The notes under the pieces are model-generated. The model did no database searches and was not told where the DNA came from. It saw only the letters and a program-made list of their open reading frames with translations. From positions 12,731,156 through 12,795,155 of the forward strand of contig NC_044990.1 of assembly GCF_008728515.1 (NCBI RefSeq): DNA of 64,000 nt, written 5' to 3'. The stretch is from Papio anubis. Taxonomy: Eukaryota; Chordata; Mammalia; Primates; Cercopithecidae. Both the position numbers and the translations under genes were made by a program. Positions 10,919-23,274 of the stretch are shown piece after piece (position 1 is the stretch's first letter; every line of letters starts with the position of its first letter).

Positions 10919-11222
10919 GGTTAGGTGTGGTGGCTCATGCCTGTAATCCCAGCACTTTGGGAGGCTGAGAAGGGTAGATCACTTGAGGTCAGGAATTTGA
11001 GACCAGCCTGGCCAAAATGGTGAAACACTGATTCTGCTAAAAATACAAAAAGTAGCCAGGAGTGGTGATCCCCAGTTACTTGGGAGGCTGAGGCATGAAA
11101 ATCACCTGAACTCAGGAGGCAGAGCTTGTAGTGAGCTGAAATTGCACTGCTGCACTCTGGCCTGGCCTACAGAGTGAGACTCTGTGTCAAAAAAAAAAAA
11201 AAAAAAAAGAAAAAGAAAAAAT
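10919..11222 (+). mobile_element. AluS SINE nested in the L1
   Basis: A complete but diverged Alu ('ggtgtggtggctcatgcctg', 'gatcacttgaggtcaggaat', 'gaccagcctggcc') with an A tail near 11188-11222. It fits the AluS (Sx-like) group. The flanks 'gaaaataagcaaat' and 'gaaaaaatgcaaat' form an approximate TSD. It lies inside the ORF1 region of the host L1. Confidence 0.85.
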
Positions 11223-14200
11223 GCAAATAACCTATAAAGAGGCTCTACCATCTTTTTCTCTAGCAACAGATTTCTCAATGGAAACCATATAGGCAGCAGG
11301 GAGTGAAACTGCATTTTTAAAGTGCTGAATGAAAAACCCTCTCATCCAAAAATACCGTATCTAGCAAAGCTATCCTTCAAATATGCAAGAGAGATAAAGT
11401 CTTATTGAGACAAAAGCTGGGAGAATTCACCACCAGTAGAACTATCTTACAAGAAAGTATAAGGGAGTTCTTCCACCTGAAAGAATACAAAAAAATTCAT
11501 GTACAAAAAGAAAAGAAAAACAAAAATAAAATTTGAAGATATAAAACCCATGGGTAAAATTAAGTACACGTAAAAATCCAGAATACTCTAATACTGTAAC
11601 TATAGTGTGCAATTCACTTATAACTCTAGTATGAAACTCAAAAGACAAATATATCAAAAACAATAATAGCTATAGCAACCAGTTAAGAGATAGACAATAC
11701 AAAAATATGTAAATTGAGACAAAGAAGAGTCAAAATGTGGGGGAATGAAGTTACACTGTAGATTTTTTTTGTTTCTATTCTTTGTTTCTATTTTTTGTGT
11801 GATCTAAGATAAGTTGTCGACGCTTTAAAAATAACTTGTTATATATATGAAAATTTTTTGGTAAGCCTCATGGTACTCATAACATAAAAACCTATAATGG
11901 AGTCACTAAAAATAAAGAGCAATGAATGAAAACATACTGCCAGGGAAAAAGTTACTTAACCATAAAGGAAAAGAGTAAGAAGAAAAAAAAAAAAAGAAAG
12001 AAAGGAGTTAGAAAACAAACAGAAACTAAGCAACAAAATGGCAGTAGTAAGTTCTTACTTATCAATAATGTAAATAGAATGAATTATCCAATTAAAAGGC
12101 ATAGAGTGGCTGAAGGGATAAAACAAGACCCAAGTATATGCCGCCTTCAAAAAAACTCACTTCATCTATAAAGGCACACATAGACTGAAAGTGAAGGGAT
12201 AGAAGAAGATATTCCAGGCAACTGGAAATCAAAAAAAGGCAGAAGTATCTATACTATGTCAGATAAATAGACCACAAATCAAAGACTGTGAAAAGAAGCA
12301 AGGGAGTTCACTATATAATGATAAAGGGGTCAATTCACCAAGAAAATACAATTATAAATATCTATGTACCCATCAATAAAGCCCAAGCATATATAAAAAT
12401 ATTAATAATTGCCTGTATCAAAATATCTTATGTACCCCATAAATATACATACCTACTAAGTACTCATAAAAATTAAAAATTTAAAAAACACGAATACATC
12501 TAAAGGGAGAAATAGACTGAGATACAGTAGAAGGAGGGGACTTTAACACACCACTGTAGTAATGGGCAGATCATTCAGACAAAACATTTTTAAAAACTCA
12601 ACCATCAGAGTTTAACTACACACTAAACCTAATAGGCCTAACTGATATTTACAAAACATTTCACCTGACTGCTGCAGAATACACATCCTTTTCATCAGCA
12701 CATAAAATATTCTCTGGAATAAACCATATCTTCAACCATTAAACAAGCGTCAGCAAATCCAAAAAAGTAGAAACCACAATGGAATAAAACAAGAAATCAA
12801 TTAACGAGGAATTTTGGAAACTACACAAACGTGTACATTGAACAACATGCTCCTAAACAACCAATGGCTCAATAAAGAAATTAAGAAGGAAATTTAAAAA
12901 TTTATTGAAACAAATGCAAATGGAAATAAAGCATACAAAATCTATGGAATACAGAAAAAGCAGTGTTAAGAGGAAAGTTTATAGCAGTTTATGCCTATAT
13001 CTAAAAGGTAGAAAGCCTTTAAATAAACAACTTAATGATGTACCTCAATGTACTAGAGAGGTAGAACAAATCAAACCTGAAATTAGTAGATGTAAAGAAA
13101 TTATAAAGATCAGAGGAGAAATAAATGAACTTGGAACTAAAAAAAATACCAAAAAATCAACAAAACAAAAAGTTGGTTTTTTGAACAGTGGAATCAGCAA
13201 AACTGTAGCTAGACTAAAAAAAAGAAAATGCAGGTAAATAAAATCAGAAATGAAAAAAGAGTCATAAAAACTGAGACCTCAGAAATACACAAAATCCTTA
13301 GAGACTGTTATGCTATTATGAGCAACCGTAGGCCAACAAATTGGAAAAGCTAGAAGAAATTAATAAATTCCTGAACATACACAACCTGCCAAGATTGAAC
13401 CATGAAGAAATAAAAAACCTCCACAAATCAATAACAAGTAATGAGATCAAAGCTGTAATAAAAAGTGTCCCATCAAATAAAAGTGTATGACCTCATGGTT
13501 TCACTGCTGGATTCTACCAAACATTTAAAGAAGAAATAACACCAATTCTACTCAAAGTAAACTCTTCAAAAAAATTGAAGAGAAGGAAATACTTTAAACT
13601 CCTTTGAGGCCAGCATTACCCTGATGACAAAACCAAAGACACGATAAGGAAAAAAAACTAAAAAAGAACAAAACTACGGGCCAATATCCCTGATGAACAC
13701 AGAGGCAAAAAAATTCTCAACAAAATATGAGCAAACTGAATTCAACATACATTAATAAGATCATTCACCATAATCAAGTGGGATTCATCCCAGGGATGCA
13801 AGGATGGTTCAACATACGCAAAGCAGTCAATGTGATACATCAACAGACAAAGATTTAAAAAATATAATTATTTCAATAGATGCTAAAAAAGCATTTGATA
13901 AGATTCAACATCCTCTCACAATAAAAAGCCTCATCAAACTGAGTAAAGAAGAAACAAACCTCAAAGTAATAAAGCCTATATATGACAAAGCCACAGATAA
14001 CATTTTACTGAATGGAAAAAATTGAAGGCTTTTCCTTTAAGATCTGGAAGAAGACAAGGATGCCCACTTTCACCACTTTTATTTAACATAATGCTAGAAG
14101 TCCTGGCCAGATCAGTTAGCCAAGAGAAAAAAGTAAAGAGCATCCAAATTGGGAAAAAGAAGTTAAATTAGCCTTGTTCACAGATGACATGACCTTATAC

Positions 14201-16290
14201 TTAGAAAAATCTAAAGACTTCATCAAAAACTGTTAGAACTGATAAATAAATTCACTAAAGTTGCAGAATACAAAATCAACATACATAAATTAGTAGCATT
14301 TATATATGCCAATGGCAAACAATCTTAAAAATTTTAAGTCAAGAAAGATATCCCATTTACAATAGCTACAAAGAATATAAAATACCTAGGAATCAATTTG
14401 ATAGAATAAGTGAAAGATCTATATAAGAAAACCTGTAAAACAGTAACAAAAGAAATGGAAGAGAACACAAAAAATGAAAACATATTCCATGTTCATGGGT
14501 TGAAAGAATTAATCTTGTTAAAATGATAATACTACTCAAAGAAATGTACAGATTCAATGCAATCCCTATCAAAATGTTAATGACATTCTTCACAGAAATA
14601 CAAAAAGCAATGGTAAAATGTATATGAAACCACAAAAGACTCCAAACAGCCAAAGCAATCCTGAGAAAAAAGAACAAAGTTGGAGGCATTACACTTTCTG
14701 ACTGCAAAATTTACCACAAACCTATAGTAACCAAATCAGCATGGTACTGGCATAAAAACAGACACATAGACTAATGGCACAGAGTAGAGAGCCCAGATGT
14801 AAATACACTCATTTATAGCCAACAAGTCTTTGACAAAGTTTCCAAGAACGTATAATGGAAAAAGGACAGTCTCTTCAATAAATGGTGCTGAAAAACCTGG
14901 TTAACTATATGCAGAAGAATGAAACTGGACCCCTATCTCTGTCTATCACCATACAGAAAAAAAAAGCTAAATGTATTAAAGACCTGTATGAAATCTAAGG
15001 CCTGAAATTATGAAACTAGTAGAAGAAAACTCTGGGTAAACACTCCAAGACATTGATCTGGGCTAAGACTGTTTGTGTGAGACTTGAAAAGCACAGGCAA
15101 CCAAAGCCAAAAAAGGACAAATGGGATTGCATCAAGTTAAAAAGCTTCTGCACAACAAGAGAAACAATCTACAAAGAGACAACCCACAGAATGGGAGAAG
15201 ATATTTGAAAACTATCCATCTGACAAGGTATCAATAACCAGAGTATATAAGAAGCTAAAACAAGTGAATAGCAATAATAATAATACAATTGAAAACGGAC
15301 AAAAAATGTGATTAGACTTGTCTCAAAAGAAGACTTTCAAATGGCCAACAGGTATATGAAAAAATGGTCAACATCACCAATCATCAGAGAAATGCAAATC
15401 AAAATCACAATGAGATATCATGTTACTTCAATGAAAATGAATCGTATCAAAAAGACAATAATGGATGCTGGTGAGGACGTGGAAAGAGGGGAAACCCTTG
15501 TACGCTGTTGGTGGAAATGTAAATTAGTACAGCCACTGTAGAAAACAATATGGAAATTCCTCACAAAAATAAAATAGAACTACTATGTGATATAGGAATT
15601 CCACTACTGGGTATGTATCCACAAGAAAGTAAATCAACATTTTGAGGAAATATCTACATTCTTATGTTTATTGCAACACTACTTACAATAACCAAAAATG
15701 GAATCAACCTAAGTGCCCATCAGTGGATGAATGGATAAAAAAAAGTGGTATATATACACAATGAAATATTATTCAGCCATAAAAAAAATCTTGCTGTTTT
15801 CAGAAACATGGATAGAACTGGAGGTCATTATTTCAAATGAGATAAGCCAAACACAGAAAGACAAATAGTACATGTTCTCACTCATATATATCAGCTAAAA
15901 AAAGTGGATATCGTGGAGATAGAGAGTAGACTGGCAGTTACCAGAGGCCGGGAAGGGTAGAGAGGAAGGAGGGATGCAGAGAAGTTAATTAATTGGTACA
16001 AATATATGACCTGATGGAAAGAATAAGACCCAGTGTTTGATAGGTCAGTAGGGTGACTATAGTTTATAATAATATATTTTATGTTTCACATTAGCTATAA
16101 GGGAATAATTCAAATATTTCTAGCATCAAGGAAAGTATTTAAAATGATGGCTATCCCATATACATTGATGTAATATTTACATGAAAGTATTAAATTATCA
16201 TATATACCCCAAACTATGTATTACTATATCTATTATGCATAAATAAAAAGAACACATAAAAATAAACAAGAAACAAAAAAAACCCAAAAT

Positions 16291-17090
16291 CTCATGATCA
16301 GACTCTTCGCAGCTTCTAAAAATGTGATAAATTAATTCATTTAAAGCTGCTTAGTGGAAAAAAGCATGATGTTTTCTAGAAGAGAAATATCCACTTCCAC
16401 CCTAGACCCTGACCCCTGCCCTGCTATGGGTACATTTTTAAAATGACTTCTGCCATCCCACACGTAAGGCCAAAGCTGTTATGGTGGAATAACACTGATG
16501 ACAGAATATCAGGTCAGTTTAAAAAAATGGTGAATATATGGGCAGGAGATAGGGTGACGTGAGTAAAGAAATACGGAGAATGTATTTGGAGGCTGATGGA
16601 ATATGGTGAGATTCATAGGTCCTATTAGAATTAGTCTTCTTACTTTTTCAAGCATAACACTGACCCTATCTGAGGCCAGTGTGATTCTATCAGAAGCAAG
16701 TGTCTGCCTGCCGTAATTTGAGAATCAGCAATTTGAAAAGGCAGGGTGAATGTGGGTGGAGAAACATGGGCTATCTTTGCAGGTGACATACTATGGGATT
16801 CTCAGGTCTCATAAGGATTAGCATCTGAAGGACCATGTGAAATAACTAGTGGATCATTTTCTATGTCACTTATTAATTATATGGAAATCAGTGGTAAAAA
16901 AGGGTTTGCATCTGGCAGTAAAGCCTATTGATAATTATCCCTTAAAGTTTTATTCAATAGCATTTAATGATTATAGTTTAATAATATTATACTGTGTATA
17001 TCAGATAGTTTAGTTGCCTATAATGTCAAACATGTCAGTTACACTTCCAAAGTTTACCCCTTATTCCTTTTCTCTTCTTAATTCCCCGTC
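16291..17090. other. Unassigned; possible faint internal repeat
   Basis: No family is recognised. 'atatggtgagattcataggt' with its continuation 'cctattagaattagtc' near 16600 resembles 'actatgggattctcaggtct' with 'cataaggattagcatc' near 16788, so an old duplication is possible but weak. Confidence 0.3.
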
Positions 17091-17099
17091 CAAGCCAAC

Positions 17100-17660
17100 A
17101 TTATTATTCTTCTGAAAGTCTATAATAACCCCTCTATATCTGCTTTTGTGAACTGACAGTCCGTTATCCACAGAACCACCAGAGGAAGTTTTAAAATATG
17201 TAAATTAGTTTCTGTCATTCCCTTGTTCCAGGGGTGTCTAGTGTTTTGGCTCCTCTGGGCCACACTGGAAGAGAAGAATTGTCTTGGGCCACACATAAAA
17301 TACACTAATGCTAACAATAACTGATGAACTAAAAAAGAAAAAAAAATCCAAAAAATCCCATAATGTTTTAAGAAAGTTTATGAATTTGTCTTGGGCTGCA
17401 TTCAAAGCCATATTGGGCCGCATGTGGCCTGTGGGCCACTGGTTGGACAAGCTTGCAGCCTTACTATAACTCCCTTTTCCACCAAGAATAAAATCCAGAT
17501 TCCTTTCTATAGCCTGAAAGTCTCCACACAGCCCAACCCCTGCCAACCTCTTGACCAAATCCTGGTTACCCTCTCTCCATCTTGCTCAGCCCACCTCACG
17601 TTCTCTGTCACTTTCTCAGGTCTAGCCAATCAGAGCAATAAATCAAACACTGATTTGTAG
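17100..17660 (+). repeat. L2 LINE fragment interrupted by a DNA transposon
   Basis: 'ctataactcccttttccaccaa', 'ataaaatccagattcctt' and 'cacctcacgttctctgtcac' fit L2 on the plus strand. The part before about 17228 continues the same element. The hAT-like repeat at 17230-17455 lies between the two halves. Confidence 0.55.
17230..17455. mobile_element. hAT-like nonautonomous DNA transposon
   Basis: It begins 'caggggtgtctagtgttttg' and ends 'ggttggacaagcttg', with 'gggccacactggaagagaag' and 'ttaagaaagtttatgaattt' between, the pattern of a common short primate DNA transposon. The two ends are loosely inverted (caggggtgtc... against caagcttgtcc... on the other strand). I do not assign a name and see no clear 8-bp TSD. 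Confidence 0.55.
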
Positions 17661-18535
17661 CATTTGCCAATTTCTGTAGTGTAAATACTCCTAGATAGCA
17701 ATATGATGTCACTGAAGGTGAAGTTGGGTAGAAATGTGCAGTCACACTCCATTATAAGTATTTCTACCATACAGAAACAGTAGGTGTAAAAAAAATTTCA
17801 GAAGCATAAGTCATAGTACAGTGTAATATAACTCGTGATAAGTTTTGAGTATGTATTACCTTTTGTTTTAAGTGAACTGTATTTACTTGTAAGTTTATAT
17901 AACTTATTTTAAAATAACATCTGTGTTTCATAACTAGCTCATAAAACTCCTGAAAATTTTACAATAGGTTTCACAAGCAGGCTCCAGCAACCACTCTATG
18001 TACCCCAGATGTCCTCAAACACTTTTCCTTGGATTCACATATTTATGCATAACCAAGAAAATGCCTCTGTTTTTCCTTGAGTTTTAGCCCAGACCTTTCC
18101 TGGGGTAGTGTTACTTTCCTTGGAGCCTTATTAGGTAGGTTTATTTCATTATGTCATCTTTCTCTTATGGGAAATGGTTTGGGGTCTGAAGTCTCCTTGT
18201 TTGGCCCCTGTACTGTCTTTCCTTGGTGATAACTCTGATGCTAATTGGTTATCTTCCAAGACCGAAATGGAAACTTGGTATCTCATTTTGTCTTCCAATT
18301 ATGCACCTGTGTCCAAAATTATGCAAAGAAACAGGTATCTATTTCCTGCTGTGTCTTGTAGACATCCGTGTTTATTATACTAACATCATTTTCTTCCCTG
18401 AATTTACGTGTGTGTACCCACAAGGCTGTTTCAGTACCAGCTTCTTTTATATCCCTTTGTTTAAAATACTTATTTCTGAAATGTTATTTGAATTTGAACT
18501 AGTAAAATTGTTTATGGTCAGTTTTAACTCTTATT
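17661..18535. other. No recognised feature
   Basis: No repeat family or conserved coding pattern recognised. Two overlapping frames of 69 and 109 codons (18174-18552) have no identifiable homology and are of chance length. Confidence 0.45.
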
Positions 18536-18539
18536 TATT

Positions 18540-18660
18540 TGCTGTACCTTAGGGACTTTGTCTTTCTCGTAACTGTATGCCCAGCCCCTAGTACATTTCC
18601 TGCATTGTGGTAGACCCTTAGAAAATATTGACTAAATGGATGATTGCATCTTCTTCCATG
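18540..18660 (+). repeat. L2 3' end fragment
   Basis: 'gggactttgtctttctcgta', 'gtatgcccagcccctagtac' and 'aaaatattgactaaatggat' follow the classic L2 3' terminus. Confidence 0.65.
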
Positions 18661-18839
18661 CTCAAAACTACATAGTTTCTAAAAAATCAGTTGTTCTCCT
18701 TGACTTTCCTGTTTTTTTCTTCCTAATGGTACCACTCATTTTTTGGTTGCCAAAACTCAAATCCTGAGTTTTCTTCTGAGCATCTTTCTTTCACCCCCAG
18801 TTGTCACCAGTCTTGGTAAGTGTCCCAACATGTGTTCTC

Positions 18840-19150
18840 CCTTGGCCCCTGTAAATTCTTTTTAACTCTGTCACTGGCCCATCTCAGAGCCTTATCATCA
18901 TTCACTAGGCTACTGTTAACTCTCTTCTAATTAGTTTTCCTACCTCCAGTCTTTCTTCACATTAATCCGTCTTCTTGGTGTCAGAGGAACCCCTCCTGAA
19001 GCAAGGCCAGATCATGTCACATCCTTTAAAATAGACCAGATGGCTCTGACAGCATCAGGATAGAATCCAGATTCCCTCATGTGCCATTCAGGCCCTTCCA
19101 CAATCTGGCCTCAATCTGCCTGCCCACCCTTCCCTCGCAGCAATTTCTTC
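18840..19150 (+). repeat. L2 LINE fragment (more 5' part)
   Basis: 'gccagatcatgtcacatcct', 'gcatcaggatagaatccaga' and 'ccttccacaatctggcctca' match L2 ORF2/3' sequence on the plus strand. Because it lies downstream of an L2 3' end, it is a second copy. Confidence 0.6.
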
Positions 19151-20890
19151 CACATTTAACATGCCCCGGTCTCCCAGGTGACTTCCTGAGAATACCGTTT
19201 CCTCAGAAAGTGATGGAGGTTGCACTGAACACATTCCCCATGGCCAAATAAACCAGGGAGGCAATGCTGGCCTAAACAGAACTGGTAAGACTCCTCAGAG
19301 CCTAAGTACATTGAAAAATAAGATCCAGCAATATATTGTTTGGGGCACACATTTAGCAAAACTGGAGAGAAAAACAATGGAATTATAAATACAAAATTGA
19401 AGGCAGCAATTATCTTGAGTGGAAAGGAGAGATGTGTGACCAGAGAGGGATATACCAGTGGCTCCAATGATGTTAGAAATTGTTCTGTATCTTAAGCAAG
19501 GTATGGGGTATACGAGTGCGTGTTATTTGTTATTATGTTGCTTTTCACATTTTAACATCTCTGAAATCAGGATAAGCCTACAATCATGGATAGCCAGGTG
19601 ACAATTGTGCTGTAGTTGTCTTTACCTTAAAAACGTCATTGCTGATTTCTTTCGCTTGTGTTCTCCTTTTTTTTTATTTTATTTTTTCGTGCATGAGTGT
19701 CATAAGGCAAAAATCTAAGCCTGAAAGACCTCTTTCGTTAAGTATAAAATAAAAATCGAAATGGCAAGAAATAATTCATCTGTGAGTTTATAACAATATC
19801 TACATTCTTGTTTTATGGAAACTATAGGGTCTTCAGGGCTGAAGCAGTTTTCCCACAACCTCTTCCCCTATTATAATCAATGTTCATGGTACAGATGATT
19901 GCTACAATATCAAGCTTACACCTAGTAAGTGCATTCTAAATGTTATTTATTGGATTTCCAGTGACTATATTAATATCGAACTCAAATGATTCACTAACAT
20001 TCTTCGCCAAATCTGGTCATTTCTAAAAAATAAAAACAGCAAAAAACCAAACAAACCAAGAACAGTGATTGGAAAGCCCACTTTGATAAATGTCTGACCT
20101 GATGAGACAATCCATATTTATGTGCTAACAGGAAAAAGCTACCAGAAGTCTTAAAGCCATATTGGTACTAATCTTCTCTGAACTGTTTCTGTGCTTAGTT
20201 TTCTATGATGTGCCATGTAGTGAATTTTGTCTTCACAAATTACTTCTGTTTTTAACATAAAAATCATAATATGCTTGAGGGATTGTGGCTTATGTTTTAG
20301 CACCACTTATAATGCTATGCATATAGTGGTACTTAATCTGTTGTTTGGTTGATTAGTGATTCTCTTTGTGTAAGTGTCACATTGATCATATCCTCAAAAC
20401 ATAGTTCTTAGGCTGTAATTCAGCTATGTTCTTATTGCCACAGCATCTTAAAATTCTACCTGTGAATCTAAATTGGAAGTCATTCTGTAGTGTGTGATTC
20501 TTATTTATTTGGCTTATAGTAAATCAAGAGAGATTGATTGGTAGTTTAATAAACTGATTTATAAGAAAATCCCCAGTCATTGTGTCTACTGACCTTCAAG
20601 GTAAGAATGTTGGTTTGACCCGTTGTAGGTTCAGTAACATTGAATCCAGCTTTCCAGGAGATACCCAGAATCTCCATATGACCAAATATGGACTTCTAAG
20701 ATTCATATAGACACCGCCTATTCTGATCATCACTTTCCATGAAGGCGCAAATTATATTTTAATAGAATCAGCCATCATCTTGCAGTCTGTTTTACTGTTG
20801 ACTTTTATTTTCATTTGCATATTTTCCTTTTTATGAAAGGGCTGCTCCTTTTCCTTGGTTCACTTGTGATCTTTTTTATTTTTACTTACT
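19151..20890. other. No recognised feature
   Basis: Long AT-rich stretch without a repeat family I can name. T-rich runs occur at about 19667-19688. Conservation is unknown. Confidence 0.45.
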
Positions 20891-21117
20891 GTTACATGCT
20901 TTTCTTGCTGTTGAACAAGGTTTAAATTGGATCACTAATCTAAAATATTCATTTTGAAAATTACTTCACAAAAAATTAAAAGATTAGTAGTTAATGCTTT
21001 CAACTGTGCTCTTTAGTGAGAGCCAAATGGTATTAAAGTTTGCTCTTCATTGTCTTTTTGTTCTAAATAATATCTATTAGGATGGTTAGTACCAATATTT
21101 AAAATAGCCAAAGAAAC

Positions 21118-21384
21118 GATTTCGCTCTGTTGTCCAGGTTGGTGTGTAGTGAAGCAATCATGGTTCACTGCAGCCTCTACCTCCTGAGCTCATGTGATCT
21201 TTCCACCTCAGCCTCCCAAGTAGCTGGGACTACAAGTGCATGCTACCGTGCGTGGCTAACTTTAAAATTTTTTGTAGTGGTAGGGTCTCACTATGTTGCC
21301 CAGGAGTTCACTGGGCTCGAGTGATCCTCTTGCCTCTGCCTGTCAGAATGCTGGGATTACATGCGTGAGCCACTGCCACTGGCT
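21118..21384 (-). mobile_element. AluJ SINE lacking its A tail
   Basis: A minus-strand Alu with 'gcagcctctacctcctgagc' and 'gggctcgagtgatcctcttg', which are AluJ features. The usual poly-T and 'gagaca' start are missing. The element begins abruptly at 'tttcgctctgttg', right where the left arm of the inverted repeat ends. Confidence 0.85.
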
Positions 21385-21873
21385 GTGATCTGTATTTTTC
21401 TGTTGCTCACATACCACCGTAGTGCTAACCACTTATTGAGTTCTAGTTCTAATCATTTGTGGGGTAGAGACTTTGGGTAATATGTTCTATTCCTAAATAC
21501 TTGCTTTTGGATTGTGAAAATGGAAGACTATTTAGAAGTGGAAACAATTGAGTTGCAATCTTTATACACCTAAACCAGGACCAGAAATCCTGGATTGCTG
21601 CATTTGCCATTGGTTCTTAGAAATAATAAATCCTAGAACATATTTTATTACCCCAAGTTATTACATATCAAAATTAAATCTTCCCAAGACAAATAAAATA
21701 AGTGAAAAGTTAATTGTGAATGTAGCTTATTTCAAAAATTACACTTAAATCCATACCGGAAAATACTTTTCTTTAGTGAAGAAGACATCACTTAAATGTT
21801 ATGTAAAATTTTAGAATGAAAAACTTCTTGTAGATTTAATTCATTCTCATTTTAGAAGAACAGAGTTAAAATT
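21385..21873. other. Spacer of the inverted repeat, no recognised feature
   Basis: AT-rich sequence between the AluJ and the right arm. One 66-codon frame (21548-21748) has no recognisable homology. Confidence 0.5.
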
Positions 21874-22100
21874 GCTTCTTTGGTTAATTTAAATGTTGGT
21901 ACTAATCATCCTAATAGATATTATTTAGAACAAAAAGACAATGAAGAACAAGCTTTAATACCATTTGGCTGTCTCTAAAGACCACAGTTGAAAGCACCAA
22001 CTATTAATCTTTTAATTTTTTGTGAAGTAATTTTCAAAATGAATATTTTAGATCAGTGATCCAATTTAAACCCTGTTAAATAGCAAGGAAAGCATGTAAT

Positions 22101-22994
22101 CAGAAATAATTCTTCTGTCACATTTAAACATTAAAGTCAAGGCCTTTTACAAACGTTTGAAAAGTAATTGAGAATAAGCTCATTATATTTTTAAAAATTC
22201 TTTTTTTTCATAGCATATACATGTTATATGTCACTTCTCCATGAGATCCTTTGTAATAGAAAGTCTTCAATGTGTTCAAAATAAAGAATCTACATAATAA
22301 AATTTTATTTTCTTTTTAAGGATATGCTGAAAGTCAGAAAGGGTATTAAAGTATTAAACTACTCAAATAACTCCCCAAAATACTTTCATTAAGAAGATTA
22401 ATAATTTGCACTGCATTTATCTGGGGGGGAAAAATGCTAAATTAATCAGTTTGGCGTTGTTTTAAAAGGATAATGTCTTCTGAACAACCTATTCGAAGAG
22501 AGAGACGTGATGCAGACTTGGAAGTTCAGCATGTGGAAACCATCACACTGAGGAGCCACAGAGTAGGCTTTTGTGGCATAGAGCCCTAAACGTTTTGGAA
22601 ATTCTAACTTGAGTGCCAAAAGAGCTGTGGTTGTCTATGATTTCAGAGGCAGCTCACTGGGTTTTCCATGATGTAGAAAGCTTGAACCCTAGTTCTCATG
22701 GAGATCATCAGCTCCACAAAATTGGTTGGAGAATTATGATGATTGCAGAGAAGGAGGGCAATATGTCAGGGCTTGCTAATCTGTATTCTATAATAATCTG
22801 GGTATTGATTAGGGTTCTGTCTTCAGCCTGAAGGTGAAGGCATCATCTCCCTGTGATTGTTCCTCTTTTGAGCCATGCTCCCAGAGACATAATCAAAATA
22901 AGAGTGTACCTGAGGACTTTTGAACTGCATATGTAACTCCCCTTTGGGTGACACTTGACATCTTATAAGATTGTTCAGGGCATTTGCTCAGTAA
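22101..22994. other. No recognised feature
   Basis: No repeat family or coding signal recognised. A G7 run lies at 22423-22429. Confidence 0.45.
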
Positions 22995-23060
22995 GATTGA
23001 CATTTAATTAGCACATACTATATGTTAGGTACTGTGCTAGATACGTCAGCTCAGGTAGGA
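22995..23060 (-). repeat. Short L2/MIR-like trace
   Basis: 'ttagcacatactatatgtta' followed by 'ggtactgtgctagata' resembles the reverse complement of an L2 3' terminus. Too short to classify further. Confidence 0.4.
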
Positions 23061-23274
23061 GGAAGAGAGAGGTCTGGGAAGGTCTATCATAAAAAGGTAG
23101 CAAACTTTTAGCCACCTTTTCAGCAAAGGACATAAAAATTATAGACTAGAAATAACAATGATGCTTATATAAGTTTTTCAAGTTTTGTATTATCTGAATG
23201 TTTGGTATTAATTAATTTCATTTTTATTATTGCACTTCTTATTATGTTATTATTGCATCTTTGACTACATACAT

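Larger units (their letters stand above)
8590..16290 (+). mobile_element. Near full-length old L1 LINE, inactivated, with two nested insertions
   Basis: This reads as one old primate L1. A 5' UTR starts near 8590 ('aggcagttccaaaatggc'). ORF1 sequence follows ('accaagaattcaaaatagc' near 9499, then coiled-coil codons). ORF2 spans about 12037-15870 and the 3' UTR about 15890-16290. Within ORF2 the endonuclease keeps a GDFN-like site near 12537, the reverse transcriptase keeps 'SIDAKKAFDKIQHP' near 13875-13916, and the cysteine-rich C-terminal block is near 15490-15540. Frameshifts and stops break both ORFs many times. A younger L1 (9772-10709) and an AluS (10919-11222) interrupt it. Without these it measures about 6.4 kb, the size of a complete L1. 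It could instead be two abutting elements, but the content on either side of the nested L1 is continuous. Confidence 0.8.
20891..22100. repeat. Inverted repeat: two 227-bp arms, 756-bp spacer
   Basis: The reverse complement of 20891-21117 aligns without gaps to 21874-22100. By eye there are about 19 mismatches in 227 bp, or about 92% identity. The longest shared blocks are around 20956-20984 on the left and 22009-22034 on the right. The inner edge of the left arm coincides with the truncated tail side of an AluJ (21118-21384). The arm sequence is not a family I recognise. If transcribed, it could fold into a long stem with a 756-nt loop. Confidence 0.9.

Noticed and set aside
12905..14025. 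Frames with reverse transcriptase-like residues
   Set aside because: They are broken pieces of L1 ORF2 (linker and reverse transcriptase domain), with stops and frameshifts between them, not a host gene.
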